Assembly (NCBI RefSeq): GCF_002865585.1
Contig: NZ_CP025581.1
Coordinates: 1,488,001-1,552,000 of the forward strand
DNA length: 64,000 nt
Source of the DNA: Nocardioides houyundeii
Lineage (GTDB): Bacteria > Actinomycetota > Actinomycetes > Propionibacteriales > Nocardioidaceae
Direction: 5' to 3'
How positions within the stretch are numbered: position 1 is the first letter of the stretch; each line of letters opens with the position of its first letter. The position numbers were made by a program, and so were the translations under genes. A model generated the notes under the pieces. The model worked only from the letters and a program-made list of their open reading frames with translations. It was not told where the DNA came from and searched no databases. Shown here one piece after another: positions 34,632 to 43,882 of this stretch.

Positions 34632-36992
34632 TCAGCTGAGGTGGTCGGCCAGTCCGGCGCGGCTCGTCACCACCGGCTCTGCCTCGGCGCGCCCGGTCCC
34701 GACCTGGCGCAGCACCGAGGTCGGCCACCAGGTCGCCATCGACCGCCGCCCCTTCCCGGCGCCGGCCGACAGTGCGCGAGTGCAGGTCTGCAGGTCCTCC
34801 AGCCACCCGGGCACCCGGTCCGCCGCGACTCCAGGACGCCCGTAGCGGGAGCGCTCCAGTGCTGTGACCAGTCGACGGAGCGCGGACCTGGCCCGCGGGT
34901 CCTGGTCCGGCCCGAGCCGGGGACGCGCATCGTCCCCGGGTGCCCCGAACCACTGGGAGACCGCATCGGCGGCCGCCTGGGGCGAGCGGCCCGTGGGCCA
35001 CTGCCGGCCGAGGTCGACCACGTGGTCGGCCAGCTCCGCCCACAGCGACTCGATGTCCCCGGCGTGCAGCCTCGCCAGGCGCCGGCGGCGCCGCACCAGC
35101 GCCGGGGTCAGGGCCAGCCCGACCACCACCAGCAGCGCCAGCACCGTGCCCACCAGACGGCGCCACGGGAAGGCCGAGGCCTCCTGGGATCCCGTCTGCT
35201 CCAGCGTCTCCTCCTGCCGCTGCTCACGCGGTGCCCTGCTGATCAGGCCCTCACCGGCTCGGGGCGCCGGACGCACGGTCTCCTCGATCTCGGGGAGGTT
35301 GGCGACCGTGTAGCCCGGCGTCCCGGGAGCCCGCGAGCTAGGGGTGGGCTCGAAGCGCACCCACCCCGACCCGGGGAAGAAGAGCTCCGGCCAGGCGTGC
35401 AGGTCGTCCGAGGAGAACTCCCAGATCGAGGGGGCGACCTCGGTCGGCTCCAGGAAGCCCACCGCCACCCGGGACGGGATGTCGAGGACTCGTGCCATCA
35501 CGGCCATGGCGGCGGCGAACTGCTCGCAGTAGCCGGTCCGCCCCTCGGGGGAGAGGAAGGCGACGAGCTCGTTGTTGCCCACCGAGTCGACCCGGTCCAG
35601 GCTGTAGGTGAACTCGGTGCGGAACCACTCCTGCAGGGCACGGGCCTGACGGAAGCGTGTGGTCTCGCCGCCCGCGACCGACTCCGCCAGCGAGCGGACG
35701 ACACCGGGCAGGTTGGCTGGCACCTGGACCAGGTCGGCCCCGGTCTGGGAGACCCCGGAACCGGCGTCGTCCAGGCTCTGGGCGTCGTACTCCAGGTCCA
35801 CACCCCGGAGCTGCCAGCTGAGCCCCGCGGTGGTGAGGTCGTCGTCGCCGGCGATGAAGTCCATCGTCGAGCGGTCGTAGCGCCAGTCGCCCTCGGCGGT
35901 GATCTGCGAGGTCTGGGGCATGGTGGGCAGCCAGCGCGACTCGAGGCCGTCGGTGGCGGCGAACGTGTAGGTGGTCTCGTCGCGGTTCAGCCGCCGGTCG
36001 ACCCCCACCAGGTCCGGGAGGTCGCCGTCGGCCTGCTGGCTGGGCGGCACGGTGCGGTCGCCGCTGCTCCACTCCTCGCCGCTGAAGCGGTTGAGCACCG
36101 AGAGCCGGACGTACGTCGGCCGCCTCCCGGTGCTCTGGACCTGGAGCAGCGGGACGTCGTTGCCCCGCTGGAGGTCCCGTCGCAGATCGACCAACGGGTT
36201 GGCCACCGAGATGCCGTCGCCGCTCTGGCCCTGCCCGGGACCGTTCCACACGTCGAGCCCCAGTGTCGGCACGAGGACGGGCAGCGCGACAGCCAGTGCG
36301 GTGCTGCCGGCGCCGAGGGCGAGGGCCGAGGACCGGGCCCTGCCCGTCCGGGTCCCGAGCAGGGCCTGGCCCACCTCGCCCTCACGGCCTCCGGGCACGC
36401 CGCGTCCCCAGCGCGAGACGAGACCGTCCTGCTGCAGGAAAAGCAGGGTCAGGAAGCCGGTCGCGACCAGCACGAACACCCACCAGGCCACGCCTGCGAC
36501 CAGCAGACTGACCGGGATGCTGTAGAGCGCCATCAGCAGCAGGCCGCACCCGGCGGCGCGGCCCAGTCGCACCGCCACCACGTCGACGACCACCATGGAC
36601 GACGCGCCGACGAGCAGGAAGAGCGGCCAGACGCCAGGGACGTCGCGGGGCACGGGGGAGGGATAGCGGTGGGCCGAGGTGACCGCCTGGTCCAACCCGG
36701 CGAGCAGCTCGCTGATCCCGCCCGGAGCGGGCACGGGGGAGCCGGTGACCGCCCACAGGACGCAGAGCCCCGCCAGGAGCGCCTGGAACGGGACGGCTGC
36801 CGCTCCCGGAACCCGGGCGTGACGCAGCGCCGCGCCGGAGACCGCCACCACCGCCGCGCACCAGATGAGCGGATCGAGGAAGGAGCCCGGTGCTTCGGTC
36901 AGCGGGGACCAGCCGAGCATCGCCGCCCACACGGTGGCGGCGGCCACCGTGGAGAGCAGGAGCTCGCGACCGAACGAAGGCGCCCGCGTCAC
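34632..36992 (-). CDS. TgpA-like transmembrane transglutaminase
   Basis: A 786-residue protein with about six N-terminal membrane helices (residues 8-200), a large extracellular region with a transglutaminase-like domain at about 500-590, and a C-terminal membrane helix and DUF4129 domain. The cysteine protease core has GRTGYCEQFAAAMAVMARVLDIPSRVAVGF, and the His and Asp lie in DDLHAWPELFFPGSGWVRFEPTP. This is the usual TgpA layout. Family knowledge links such genes with MoxR and DUF58 genes in a conserved operon for envelope or protein maturation. GTG 36992 overlaps the DUF58 stop (GTGA). It follows DUF58 as third gene. Confidence 0.9.
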   Translation of the reverse strand: MTRAPSFGRELLLSTVAAATVWAAMLGWSPLTEAPGSFLDPLIWCAAVVAVSGAALRHARVPGAAAVPFQALLAGLCVLWAVTGSPVPAPGGISELLAGLDQAVTSAHRYPSPVPRDVPGVWPLFLLVGASSMVVVDVVAVRLGRAAGCGLLLMALYSIPVSLLVAGVAWWVFVLVATGFLTLLFLQQDGLVSRWGRGVPGGREGEVGQALLGTRTGRARSSALALGAGSTALAVALPVLVPTLGLDVWNGPGQGQSGDGISVANPLVDLRRDLQRGNDVPLLQVQSTGRRPTYVRLSVLNRFSGEEWSSGDRTVPPSQQADGDLPDLVGVDRRLNRDETTYTFAATDGLESRWLPTMPQTSQITAEGDWRYDRSTMDFIAGDDDLTTAGLSWQLRGVDLEYDAQSLDDAGSGVSQTGADLVQVPANLPGVVRSLAESVAGGETTRFRQARALQEWFRTEFTYSLDRVDSVGNNELVAFLSPEGRTGYCEQFAAAMAVMARVLDIPSRVAVGFLEPTEVAPSIWEFSSDDLHAWPELFFPGSGWVRFEPTPSSRAPGTPGYTVANLPEIEETVRPAPRAGEGLISRAPREQRQEETLEQTGSQEASAFPWRRLVGTVLALLVVVGLALTPALVRRRRRLARLHAGDIESLWAELADHVVDLGRQWPTGRSPQAAADAVSQWFGAPGDDARPRLGPDQDPRARSALRRLVTALERSRYGRPGVAADRVPGWLEDLQTCTRALSAGAGKGRRSMATWWPTSVLRQVGTGRAEAEPVVTSRAGLADHLS

Positions 36993-38265
36993 GGCGTGGC
37001 CCGGATGTCGCGACGATCCCGTGCATGCGTCCGCACCGCGGCACGCCCCAGCTCCTGCCACGCGGCGTCGAGACGGCCGCCTGGTCCCAGCTGGGCGGTT
37101 CGCCAACCGGCGGCGGACAGCAGGGCGGCGGCCGGGGGGCTGGTGCGGGTGCGGCCGGGCGCCCAGGCGTCCACGTCCAGCGCGATCGCCATCGGCGCGC
37201 TGCCCTGGTGCTGCAGCCGGTTGAGGAAGCCGCGGTCGTGGCTGGTCAGGGCGCCGCTCACCATGACCAGCACCCCGCCCTGGCCGGCCTCTCCGAGCCA
37301 GGAGGTGTCCATCGAGGGGCGGCGGTCGAGGTCGACCACGGCCAGCGCCTCCAGGAGGGGCCCGGTGTTGGCCTCGGGGTCACGGAAGTGCCAGGCGGTG
37401 GTGGGTTCCTCACCGGCCGCGGTGACCAGTCGCACCATGAATCCTCGGCGGGTCAGGTGGACGGCGATCGAGGCGGCCGCGGTGACCGCCTCCTCCAGTG
37501 ACGAGGCGGCACCCTTGCCCCGGTGGGAGCCGTCCCGGTTGTCCAGCACCACGGTGGCCCGGGACTGCCAGGGCTGCTCCTCGCGTCGCACCATCAGCTC
37601 GCCCAGCCGGGCCGAGCTGCGCCAGTGGACCCGCCGCAGGTCGTCACCTTGGCGGTACTCGCGCACCGTCACGTCCTCGGCGCTCCCGGTGGCGAACGAG
37701 CGCGGTCGGTTGTCGCCCGAGCCGGTCCACGCGCCGCCGAGCCCGATGTCGGGCAACGGGACCGTGGGCGGGGTGATGGTCAGTGGAGCACTGGTGTGGA
37801 AGGTCCGGCCCAGCTCGACCAGGCCGAACGGGTCGGTGATCCGGATCGTCATCGGGCCGATCTCGTAGTGGCCCCGGAGGTCGGCCCGCAGCTGGTAGGT
37901 CACCTGACGGCGCCAGCCCTGTGCGATGCCCTCGAGCACGAACCGTGGTCGTGCGCCCAGGGCGTAGGGGACCTGGTCCTCCAGCAGCAGCACCCCGGTG
38001 GGCGCGCGGCCCTCGTTGGTCAGCGTGAGCGTGACCCGGGCGGGCTGACCGGCCGCGACCAGGCGGGGGTCACCTCGCGCTCCAGGGCGAGCCGGAAGTG
38101 GGAGCGTCCCAGGAAGGCCGCGCACAGCAGCGGCAGCGCGACCACCAGACCTCCGACCCGGACCAGGCCCTGCTGGTCCAGCAGGATCGCGCACACCACC
38201 GCCATCAGGCCGCCGGCAAGGAAGGCCCGGCCCCGGACCGTCAGCGAGGCGAGGGCCTCACGCAC
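36989..38265 (-). CDS. DUF58 membrane protein (MoxR operon), interrupted by a frameshift
   Basis: Two frames together give about 425 residues. The first (ATG side at 38265) has MREALASLTVRGRAFLAGG and two membrane helices ending in LALEREVTP. The second starts with RLVAAGQPARVTLTLTNEGRAPTG, then the DUF58 core VREYRQGDDLRRVHWRSSARLGELMVRREEQPW, and VVLDNRDGSH, a von Willebrand A-type fold. The break is in the five-G run (plus strand) at 38065-38069; with six the peptide reads EVTPRLVAAG. The first frame overlaps the MoxR gene by eight bases. DUF58 proteins are thought to be effectors of MoxR ATPases. Confidence 0.82.
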
Positions 38266-39235
38266 GACCGGAGTCCGGGACGCGGACGCTGTCCAGGATG
38301 GAGTTGAGGACGTCCCTGCTGGTGCGGCCGCTCATGGCGGCGTCCACGTTGGTGAGCAGCCGGTGGGAGAGCACCGGCACGGCCAGCCGGTGGACGTCGT
38401 CGGGCAGGACGTAGTCCCGACCCGACATCGCCGCGACCGCCTTCGCGGCTCGCACCAGGTGCAGGGTGGCGCGTGGGGACGCGCCCAGGTTGAGCTCGCG
38501 GGAGGACCTGGTGGCGGTCGCGAGCGCCACGGCGTACCGCTGGACGGGCTCCGAGACGTGCACCTGGGCGACGATGTCGATCAGCTTGCGGATCTCCGCG
38601 GCGTCGGTGACGGGCTCGAGGTCGTCCAGCGGACTGGCGCTGGTGTGCGAGGCGAGCATCGCCAGCTCGGCCGCCTCGACGGGGTACCCGACCGAGACCC
38701 GGGCCATGAAGCGGTCCCGCTGGGCCTCGGGCAGGGCGTAGGTGCCCTCCATCTCGATGGGGTTCTGGGTGGCCACCACCATGAACGGCGACTCCAGCTG
38801 GTACGTCGTGGTGTCCACGGTGACCTGCCGCTCCTCCATGCACTCCAGCAGGGCGGACTGGGTCTTGGGGGAGGCGCGGTTGATCTCGTCACCGACCACG
38901 ATGTTGGCGAACACCCCACCGGGGCGGAACTCGAACTCGCGGGTGTCCTGGTTGAAGATCGAGACGCCTGTGACGTCGGAGGGCAGCAGGTCCGGGGTGA
39001 ACTGGATGCGACGCACCGTGCAGTCGATGCTGCGCGCCAGCGCCTTGCTGAGCATCGTCTTGCCGACCCCGGGAACGTCCTCGATGAGGAGATGGCCCTC
39101 GGCCAGCAGCACCATCAGCGCGGTCGAGACCACGTCGGGCTTGCCCTCGATCACCCGCTCGATGTTCTCGCGCACCCGACCGGTGACCCGGTTCAGGGTG
39201 TCTAGATCGGCTCCCACGGCGATCGGCACGCTCAC
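38258..39235 (-). CDS. MoxR-family AAA+ ATPase
   Basis: A 325-residue MoxR ATPase. Walker A is EDVPGVGKTMLSKA and Walker B is VVGDEINRASPKTQSALLE. Sensor and arginine-finger blocks include FMVVATQNPIEMEGTYALPEAQRDRFMARV, which is diagnostic of the family, and GASPRATLHLVRAAKA. MoxR ATPases act as chaperones for metal- or surface-protein complexes with DUF58 partners, and this one is the first gene of the MoxR-DUF58-transglutaminase operon. ATG 39235. It is transcribed away from mraZ; the 364 bases between carry motifs described separately. Confidence 0.93.
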   Translation of the reverse strand: MSVPIAVGADLDTLNRVTGRVRENIERVIEGKPDVVSTALMVLLAEGHLLIEDVPGVGKTMLSKALARSIDCTVRRIQFTPDLLPSDVTGVSIFNQDTREFEFRPGGVFANIVVGDEINRASPKTQSALLECMEERQVTVDTTTYQLESPFMVVATQNPIEMEGTYALPEAQRDRFMARVSVGYPVEAAELAMLASHTSASPLDDLEPVTDAAEIRKLIDIVAQVHVSEPVQRYAVALATATRSSRELNLGASPRATLHLVRAAKAVAAMSGRDYVLPDDVHRLAVPVLSHRLLTNVDAAMSGRTSRDVLNSILDSVRVPDSGRA

Positions 39236-39334
39236 TGTGTCTTCCCCTCGTCCCGACGCCCGGGCGCGACGTCGTGTGAGTGATCCACGTTAGTCGAGGG
39301 ATGGCTGTCGCGCCCCCGTGGCGCCCGCCGCTTT

Positions 39335-39414
39335 GCTCCACTCCGCACCACCCGGTGTGCTCCCTGCTCCACCGGCGCTCCACCCGGGCCGGATCTCACG
39401 GGTCCACGCTCCAC
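39335..39414. repeat. Four GCTCCAC copies in the moxR-mraZ intergenic region
   Basis: GCTCCAC occurs at 39335-39341, 39366-39372, 39377-39383 and 39408-39414. Start-to-start distances are 31, 11 and 31 bases, a mirror-symmetric layout close to helical turns. The reverse complement, GTGGAGC, shares the GTGG core of the boxes upstream of mraZ, so this may be a second cluster of binding sites in reverse orientation. No function is proven. Confidence 0.5.
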
Positions 39415-39535
39415 CACACGGCGCTGACCTGCGGTTTTAGCGCGGCGAGCCACCTAAGACGGTGCCGACGGGGGAGGGCGGGACCGGGAGTTCGTGCCTG
39501 GATTTGGGGCGGAATCGGGTGAAAGGTGATTGACG

Positions 39536-39569
39536 GTGGAGGGAAGTGGGGTAATGTGGGGGAAAGTGG
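39536..39569 (+). promoter_or_regulatory. Four GTGG boxes with exact 10-bp spacing upstream of mraZ (MraZ-type sites)
   Basis: GTGG begins at 39536, 39546, 39556 and 39566, in the contexts GGTGGAGG, AAGTGGGG, ATGTGGGG and AAGTGGTG. Established knowledge: MraZ represses its own operon by binding 3-4 direct repeats of a TGGG- or AAAGTG-type box spaced about one turn, immediately upstream of mraZ. The set ends 30 bases before the mraZ ATG, as expected for autoregulation of the dcw cluster. Confidence 0.8.
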
Positions 39570-39599
39570 TGGAGGGGTCGACAACGTGGGGGGTGCCGG

Positions 39600-40028
39600 A
39601 TGTTCTTCGGCACCTACACGCCCAAGCTGGATGACAAAGGTCGGCTCTTCCTCCCCGCGAAGTTCAGAGATCAGCTGGCGGAAGGACTCGTGGTGACCCG
39701 AGGGCAGGAACGCTGCTTGACGGTGTGGTCACTGGAGGACTTCGGTCGGCTCACCGAACGCCTGGCCCAGGCGCCGGTGACCAACAAGGGCACCCGGGAC
39801 TACGTCCGCATGCTGTTCGCGGCCGCCAGCCAGGAGGTTCCAGACAAGCAGGGCCGCATCTCGATCCCGCAGGTGCTCCGCGACTACGCGTCGCTGAGCA
39901 AGGACGTGATCGTGATCGGCTCGATGAACCGGATCGAGATCTGGGACCCCGCCTCCTGGGCCAGCTACAGCGAGGAGCAGGAGCAGGTCTTCTCCGAGCT
40001 CAGCGACGAGGTCTTCCCCGGCATCTAG
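39600..40028 (+). CDS. mraZ: MraZ, transcriptional repressor of the dcw cluster
   Basis: A 142-residue protein made of two AbrB-like repeats. The first has MFFGTYTPKLDDKGRLFLPAKFRDQLAEGL with the conserved DxKGR loop, and the second SQEVPDKQGRISIPQVLRDYASL. These loops contact DNA in the ring-shaped oligomer. MraZ is the first gene of most dcw clusters and represses it from direct repeats, which are present just upstream. ATG 39600. The stop is followed by 250 non-coding bases containing a long hairpin. Confidence 0.96.
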   Translation: MFFGTYTPKLDDKGRLFLPAKFRDQLAEGLVVTRGQERCLTVWSLEDFGRLTERLAQAPVTNKGTRDYVRMLFAAASQEVPDKQGRISIPQVLRDYASLSKDVIVIGSMNRIEIWDPASWASYSEEQEQVFSELSDEVFPGI

Positions 40029-40082
40029 CCGGACCCAGCAGCACCGCAGCACCAGCAGGTCGGCAGCACCACAACTTCACCA

Positions 40083-40196
40083 ACGACGTAGGGCCAGGTC
40101 TCGAGCCCGCTCCATGCGGGTCATCTGGGGTCACTTCCCCGGCACCAGAGGACCTTCCCACCGCGGGAGCGGGCAGGGACCTGACCACTACGTCGT
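40083..40196 (+). ncRNA. Long structured leader between mraZ and rsmH, candidate mraW-type RNA motif
   Basis: The 114 bases fold into one extended hairpin with four stems in register: 40083-40091 with 40188-40196 (9 bp, ACGACGTAG/CTACGTCGT), 40095-40100 with 40178-40183 (6 bp), 40105-40113 with 40166-40174 (9 bp, GCCCGCTCC/GGAGCGGGC), and 40116-40119 with 40161-40164 (4 bp). A small inner stem TCTGG/CCAGA (40124-40128, 40145-40149) caps it. All pairs are Watson-Crick. An Rfam family named the mraW RNA is, as I recall, reported upstream of mraW (rsmH) in actinobacteria. Whether this belongs to it needs a covariance search. It would act on the downstream genes in cis. Confidence 0.6.
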
Positions 40197-40278
40197 ACAC
40201 AGCCGCCGCCGGCACGTACCGCCGATCGCCGGCACCGCACTCCCCGCACCAGCAGCCACGACAGATGGGTCGAGATCT

Positions 40279-40434
40279 ATGGACAGCGTTTCCGCAACTG
40301 TCACGGGGCGGGCGGCACGTCCGCGTCGCGTCCGGGACCAGGCGCGCGAGGTGCTGGCCGTGATGACCTTCTCCGCCGGCGCCTCCGCCGCGCTGGCCCT
40401 GGCGCTGCTCATCCTCACGTCCCTGGGCAAGTAG
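40279..40434 (+). CDS. Small single-pass membrane protein between mraZ and rsmH
   Basis: A 51-residue protein, [29 protein letters not shown], then one hydrophobic helix [21 protein letters not shown] at the C-terminus. The basic N-terminus should stay in the cytosol. No strong ribosome-binding site is seen; the frame is open further 5' but that part lies in the RNA leader and looks non-coding. It ends six bases before rsmH. I recall small basic one-helix proteins at this place in related actinobacteria, but no function is known. A septal or translation-coupling role is speculative. Confidence 0.6.
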   Translation: MDSVSATVTGRAARPRRVRDQAREVLAVMTFSAGASAALALALLILTSLGK

Positions 40435-40439
40435 GGCAG

Positions 40440-41408
40440 ATGAGCCGCGCATCCCACGTCCCGGTCATGCTCGACCGGGTCGTCGCCCTGCTGGCACCCG
40501 CGCTGGAGCGTGACGGCGCCGTGCTGGTGGACTGCACGCTGGGCCTGGGAGGCCACAGCGAGGCGGTCCTGCAGCGCTTCGACCACGTCCGGGTGATCGG
40601 CATCGACCGTGACCCCCAGGCGCTGGAGCTGGCCTCGTCCAGGCTGGCCGGGTTCGGCGATCGGTTCACCCCCGTGCACGCGGTCTACGACGAGATCGCG
40701 GACGTGGTGGCCGAGCAGGGGCTGAGCTCGGTAGATGCCGTGCTCTTCGACCTCGGGGTCTCCTCCATGCAGCTGGACGTCCGCGAGCGGGGGTTCGCCT
40801 ACGCCGAGGACGCGCCGCTGGACATGAGGATGGACGGGACGACGGGCATCACCGCCGCGGAGGTCCTCAACACCTACTCCGCCCAGGAGCTGACCCGGGT
40901 GCTGCGCGAGTACGGCGAGGAGAAGTTCGCCCGCAAGATCGCCGGCGCGATCGTGCGCGAGCGCGAGCGGGAGCCGTTCACCCGCTCGGGTCGGCTGGTC
41001 GAGCTGCTCTACGCCGAGATCCCCGCGCCCGCACGGCGTACCGGGGGACACCCCGCCAAGCGCACCTTCCAGGCCCTCCGGATGGAGGTCAACGACGAGC
41101 TCGGTGCGCTGCGGGACGCGCTCCCGGCCGCGCTGTCGGTGATCTCCGTCGGTGGCCGCGTCGTGGTGGAGGCCTACCACTCGCTGGAGGACCGGATGGT
41201 CAAGCACGCCTTCACCGCGCTCACCCGCCTCGACGTGCCCGAGGGCCTGCCCTTCATCCCCGAGGGCCACGAGCCGACCATGCGGATGGTCACCCGCGGT
41301 GCCGAGGTCGCTGACGAGCACGAGATCGCTGAGAACCCCCGAGCTGCCTCCGTGAGGTTGCGAGCCGTCGAACGAGTCCTGCCAGCCCGAGGAGCGCACC
41401 GATCATGA
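40440..41408 (+). CDS. rsmH: 16S rRNA (cytosine(1402)-N4)-methyltransferase
   Basis: A 322-residue RsmH/MraW enzyme that methylates N4 of C1402 in 16S rRNA. Blocks include [30 protein letters not shown] (SAM loop), [43 protein letters not shown] and a specificity segment ending [12 protein letters not shown]. Length is normal. ATG 40440. The stop overlaps the ftsL start (ATGA). Member of the dcw operon. Confidence 0.96.
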   Translation: MSRASHVPVMLDRVVALLAPALERDGAVLVDCTLGLGGHSEAVLQRFDHVRVIGIDRDPQALELASSRLAGFGDRFTPVHAVYDEIADVVAEQGLSSVDAVLFDLGVSSMQLDVRERGFAYAEDAPLDMRMDGTTGITAAEVLNTYSAQELTRVLREYGEEKFARKIAGAIVREREREPFTRSGRLVELLYAEIPAPARRTGGHPAKRTFQALRMEVNDELGALRDALPAALSVISVGGRVVVEAYHSLEDRMVKHAFTALTRLDVPEGLPFIPEGHEPTMRMVTRGAEVADEHEIAENPRAASVRLRAVERVLPARGAHRS

Positions 41409-41914
41409 GCAGCCCCGCAGTCCAGATCCGCTCCCGTGTCGCCGCGATCGGCGAGGCGGCCGTCACCCGGTCGCGCCTCAACGTCGTGCCCCGGGTGCGT
41501 TCCAAGGCTCCCCGGGTGCCCTTCGTCTTCCTGGTCTCGATGATCCTGCTGACCGGGGTCGTGGGGCTCCTGCTCTTCAACACCTCCATGCAGCAGGCGG
41601 CCTTCACCGCCAACCGGCTCGAGGCGCAGGCCGCGACCATGGCAGCGCACGAGGAGTCGCTGAAGATGGAGCTCGACGACCTGCGCGACCCCCAGCGGGT
41701 CGCCCTGGCCGCCCAGCGGATGGGGATGGTCATCCCGGCCGCGCCGGCGTTCCTGAAGCTGGACGGCGCGATCGTGGGCACCCCCGCCCCTGCCACGCGG
41801 GAGAACGGCATGCGCCTGGCGCCCCGCCCGAAGGCGCTGCCGCCCGAGCTCCGACCGGAGGTCACCGTGGTCCAGGTCCCTGCAGACGCCGGGGCCGCCC
41901 AGACCACTCCCTGA
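41405..41914 (+). CDS. ftsL: FtsL-like divisome protein
   Basis: A 169-residue bitopic protein. A basic N-terminal cytoplasmic part of about 35 residues is followed by a membrane helix, [25 protein letters not shown], and an Ala/Glu coiled coil, [42 protein letters not shown], which is the shape of FtsL/FtsB proteins. The tail is Pro- and Ala-rich. Sequence similarity in FtsL is always weak, so the name rests on layout and position between rsmH and the septal penicillin-binding protein. It starts at ATG 41405 inside the rsmH stop. Confidence 0.85.
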   Translation: MSSPAVQIRSRVAAIGEAAVTRSRLNVVPRVRSKAPRVPFVFLVSMILLTGVVGLLLFNTSMQQAAFTANRLEAQAATMAAHEESLKMELDDLRDPQRVALAAQRMGMVIPAAPAFLKLDGAIVGTPAPATRENGMRLAPRPKALPPELRPEVTVVQVPADAGAAQTTP

Positions 41915-42056
41915 GCCGGTCGACCCCTTGACGCGTCCGGCCGAGGCGGAGCGCCGAAGCGCCGACACGCAAGTGACCTGAGCCGAAGCGCCCTTCCGGA
42001 CAGGTATCAATGAGTACGACACCGCCAGGAGTCCCGAACCGAAACGGAGCCCACCC

Positions 42057-43850
42057 TTGACCACCACCGGCCGTCCGCAGCTGCGGCGTGGCAGAGGCTC
42101 CGAGGCCAGGGAGGGCCGCCGCGGGTCACCGATGGTGCGCCTGCGGTTCGGGTTCGTCCTCATCGCGATGGTGCTCTCGCTCTTCGGCGCCCGCCTGGTG
42201 CAGCTCCAGGGCATCGACCCCAAGTCGTACGCGCAGATGGCAGCTGCCGAGGGGGTCGTGGACCTGACGCTGCCCGCGGCGCGCGGGGACATCCTGGACC
42301 GCAACGGTGTGCCGCTGGCCGCCTCGGTGACCGGCAAGATGGTGGTGGCCGATCCCCTGATGACTGCTGCGGACGCCCCGGAGATCGCGACGATCCTGTC
42401 CAGCGAGCTCGGCCTGGACTACTTCAAGGCGCTGGAGAGCCTGCGCGAGGAGGGCAGCCGCTTCGAGTACCTGGACCGGCGCGTGCCCGCCACCAAGGCG
42501 GAGAGCGTCATCGACAAGCTCAAGCAGGCCGGCTACCAGGGCGTCACCACCCACGAGGACCCGGTCCGCAACTACCCGGCCGGCGAGGTGGCGGCCAACC
42601 TGGTGGGCTTCATGGGTACCGACGAGCCGCTGGGCGGGTTCGAGCGCACCTTCGACGCCCAGCTCTCGGGCACCGACGGTCGTGCCCGCTACACCCAGGG
42701 AAGCGGCGGCTACCGAGTGCCTCTCGCGGAGAACTCGATCACCGAGGCGGTGGACGGTCAGCCCCTTCAGACCACCCTCGACCAGGACCTGCAGTGGTTC
42801 GTCACCAAGGCCCTGGCCCAGACGGTGGAGGACTACCGCGCGAAGTCCGGCGCAGCCATCGTGATGGACTCGCGCACCGGCGAGGTGCTGGCGCTGGCCG
42901 ACGTCCCCACGTTCGACGCGAACTCCCCGCAGGAGAGCCCCGAGGAGGACCTCGGGTCCCGGGCGCTGAGCGAGCCGTTCGAGCCCGGTTCGGTGGAGAA
43001 GGTGCTGACCGTGGCGTCCCTGGTCGACGCCGGCAAGGTCACCGCACGCACCAAGATCAAGATCCCCTCCAGTCTGGCGCGGCAGGACCGCACCATCAAC
43101 GACTGGTTCGACCACGACATCATCAAGCTCACGATGGCCGGGGTCATCGCGAAGTCCTCCAACATCGGGACGGTGCTGGCCGCCGACCAGTTCACTCCCG
43201 CGGAGCTCACCGGCTACCTGTCCAGGTTCGGCCTGGGGGAGCCCACCGGGGTCGGTGTGCGGGGCGAGACCCGCGGCATCCTGACTCCGGGCGAGGTGAT
43301 GACCTCCCAGACCAAGGACCGCGTCGCCTTCGGGCAGTCGCTCTCGGTCAACGCGCTCCAGATGACCGCGGCGGTGAACACCGTGGCCAACGGCGGGGTG
43401 CGCGTCAGTCCCAGCCTGATCCGGGGCCGGGCCACCACCGACGACGGCACCGAGGTGGGCACCGAGGTCGCCACCCGTGCCCGGGTGGTCAGCAAGCGGG
43501 CTGCCCGGCAGACGGCCCAGATGATGGAGCGCGTGGTGGATCCCGAGGTCGGCGTGGCCCCTCGGGCGCAGGTGCCCGGCTACCGGGTGGCCGGCAAGAC
43601 CGGCACCGCCCAGCGGGTCGACGGGGACTGCGGCTGCTACGACGGCTCCTTCTCCCTGAGCTTCGGCGGTTTCGCTCCCGCCGACGACCCCCGGTTCACC
43701 GTCTACGTCGTGATCCATGCCCCGGAGGTCGACGGTGGCGGTGGCTCTGTCGCCGGTCCGGTGTTCTCCCGGATCATGGGCTACGCGCTCTCGCGCTACG
43801 GCGTCCCGCCCACGGGCACCAAGCCCTCGCGCCTGCCGGTTGAATGGTGA
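42057..43850 (+). CDS. ftsI: Septal class B penicillin-binding protein (PBP3/FtsI)
   Basis: A 597-residue transpeptidase that cross-links septal peptidoglycan. A basic N-terminus leads to one membrane helix at about 28-50 (VRLRFGFVLIAMVLSLFGARLV). A pedestal domain follows. The penicillin-binding domain has the active Ser312 in EPGSVEKVLT (SxxK), SSN at 367-369 and KTGT at 514-517. TTG 42057 is used, with CGGAG 8 bases upstream; ATG 42132 would remove the basic tail. It follows ftsL by 142 bases, which may hold a promoter. M. tuberculosis names this gene pbpB. Confidence 0.94.
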   Translation: MTTTGRPQLRRGRGSEAREGRRGSPMVRLRFGFVLIAMVLSLFGARLVQLQGIDPKSYAQMAAAEGVVDLTLPAARGDILDRNGVPLAASVTGKMVVADPLMTAADAPEIATILSSELGLDYFKALESLREEGSRFEYLDRRVPATKAESVIDKLKQAGYQGVTTHEDPVRNYPAGEVAANLVGFMGTDEPLGGFERTFDAQLSGTDGRARYTQGSGGYRVPLAENSITEAVDGQPLQTTLDQDLQWFVTKALAQTVEDYRAKSGAAIVMDSRTGEVLALADVPTFDANSPQESPEEDLGSRALSEPFEPGSVEKVLTVASLVDAGKVTARTKIKIPSSLARQDRTINDWFDHDIIKLTMAGVIAKSSNIGTVLAADQFTPAELTGYLSRFGLGEPTGVGVRGETRGILTPGEVMTSQTKDRVAFGQSLSVNALQMTAAVNTVANGGVRVSPSLIRGRATTDDGTEVGTEVATRARVVSKRAARQTAQMMERVVDPEVGVAPRAQVPGYRVAGKTGTAQRVDGDCGCYDGSFSLSFGGFAPADDPRFTVYVVIHAPEVDGGGGSVAGPVFSRIMGYALSRYGVPPTGTKPSRLPVEW

Positions 43851-43882
43851 CCTGGAGGCTCGCCGCAGATAGTCTCCCGGGC

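Larger units (their letters stand above)
39236..39599. promoter_or_regulatory. Divergent intergenic region between moxR and mraZ
   Basis: The 364 bases between the two divergent genes hold no coding frame I can support. The moxR side carries four GCTCCAC copies, and the mraZ side four GTGG boxes with a 10-bp period, both listed as separate features. The central part (about 39415-39530) is less GC-rich and has no clear -35/-10 pair by eye. Confidence 0.7.

Noticed and set aside
40114-40278. Longer upstream start for the small membrane protein before rsmH
   Set aside because: This part lies within the RNA hairpin and reads as Arg/His/Pro-rich noise; the protein most likely starts at 40279.
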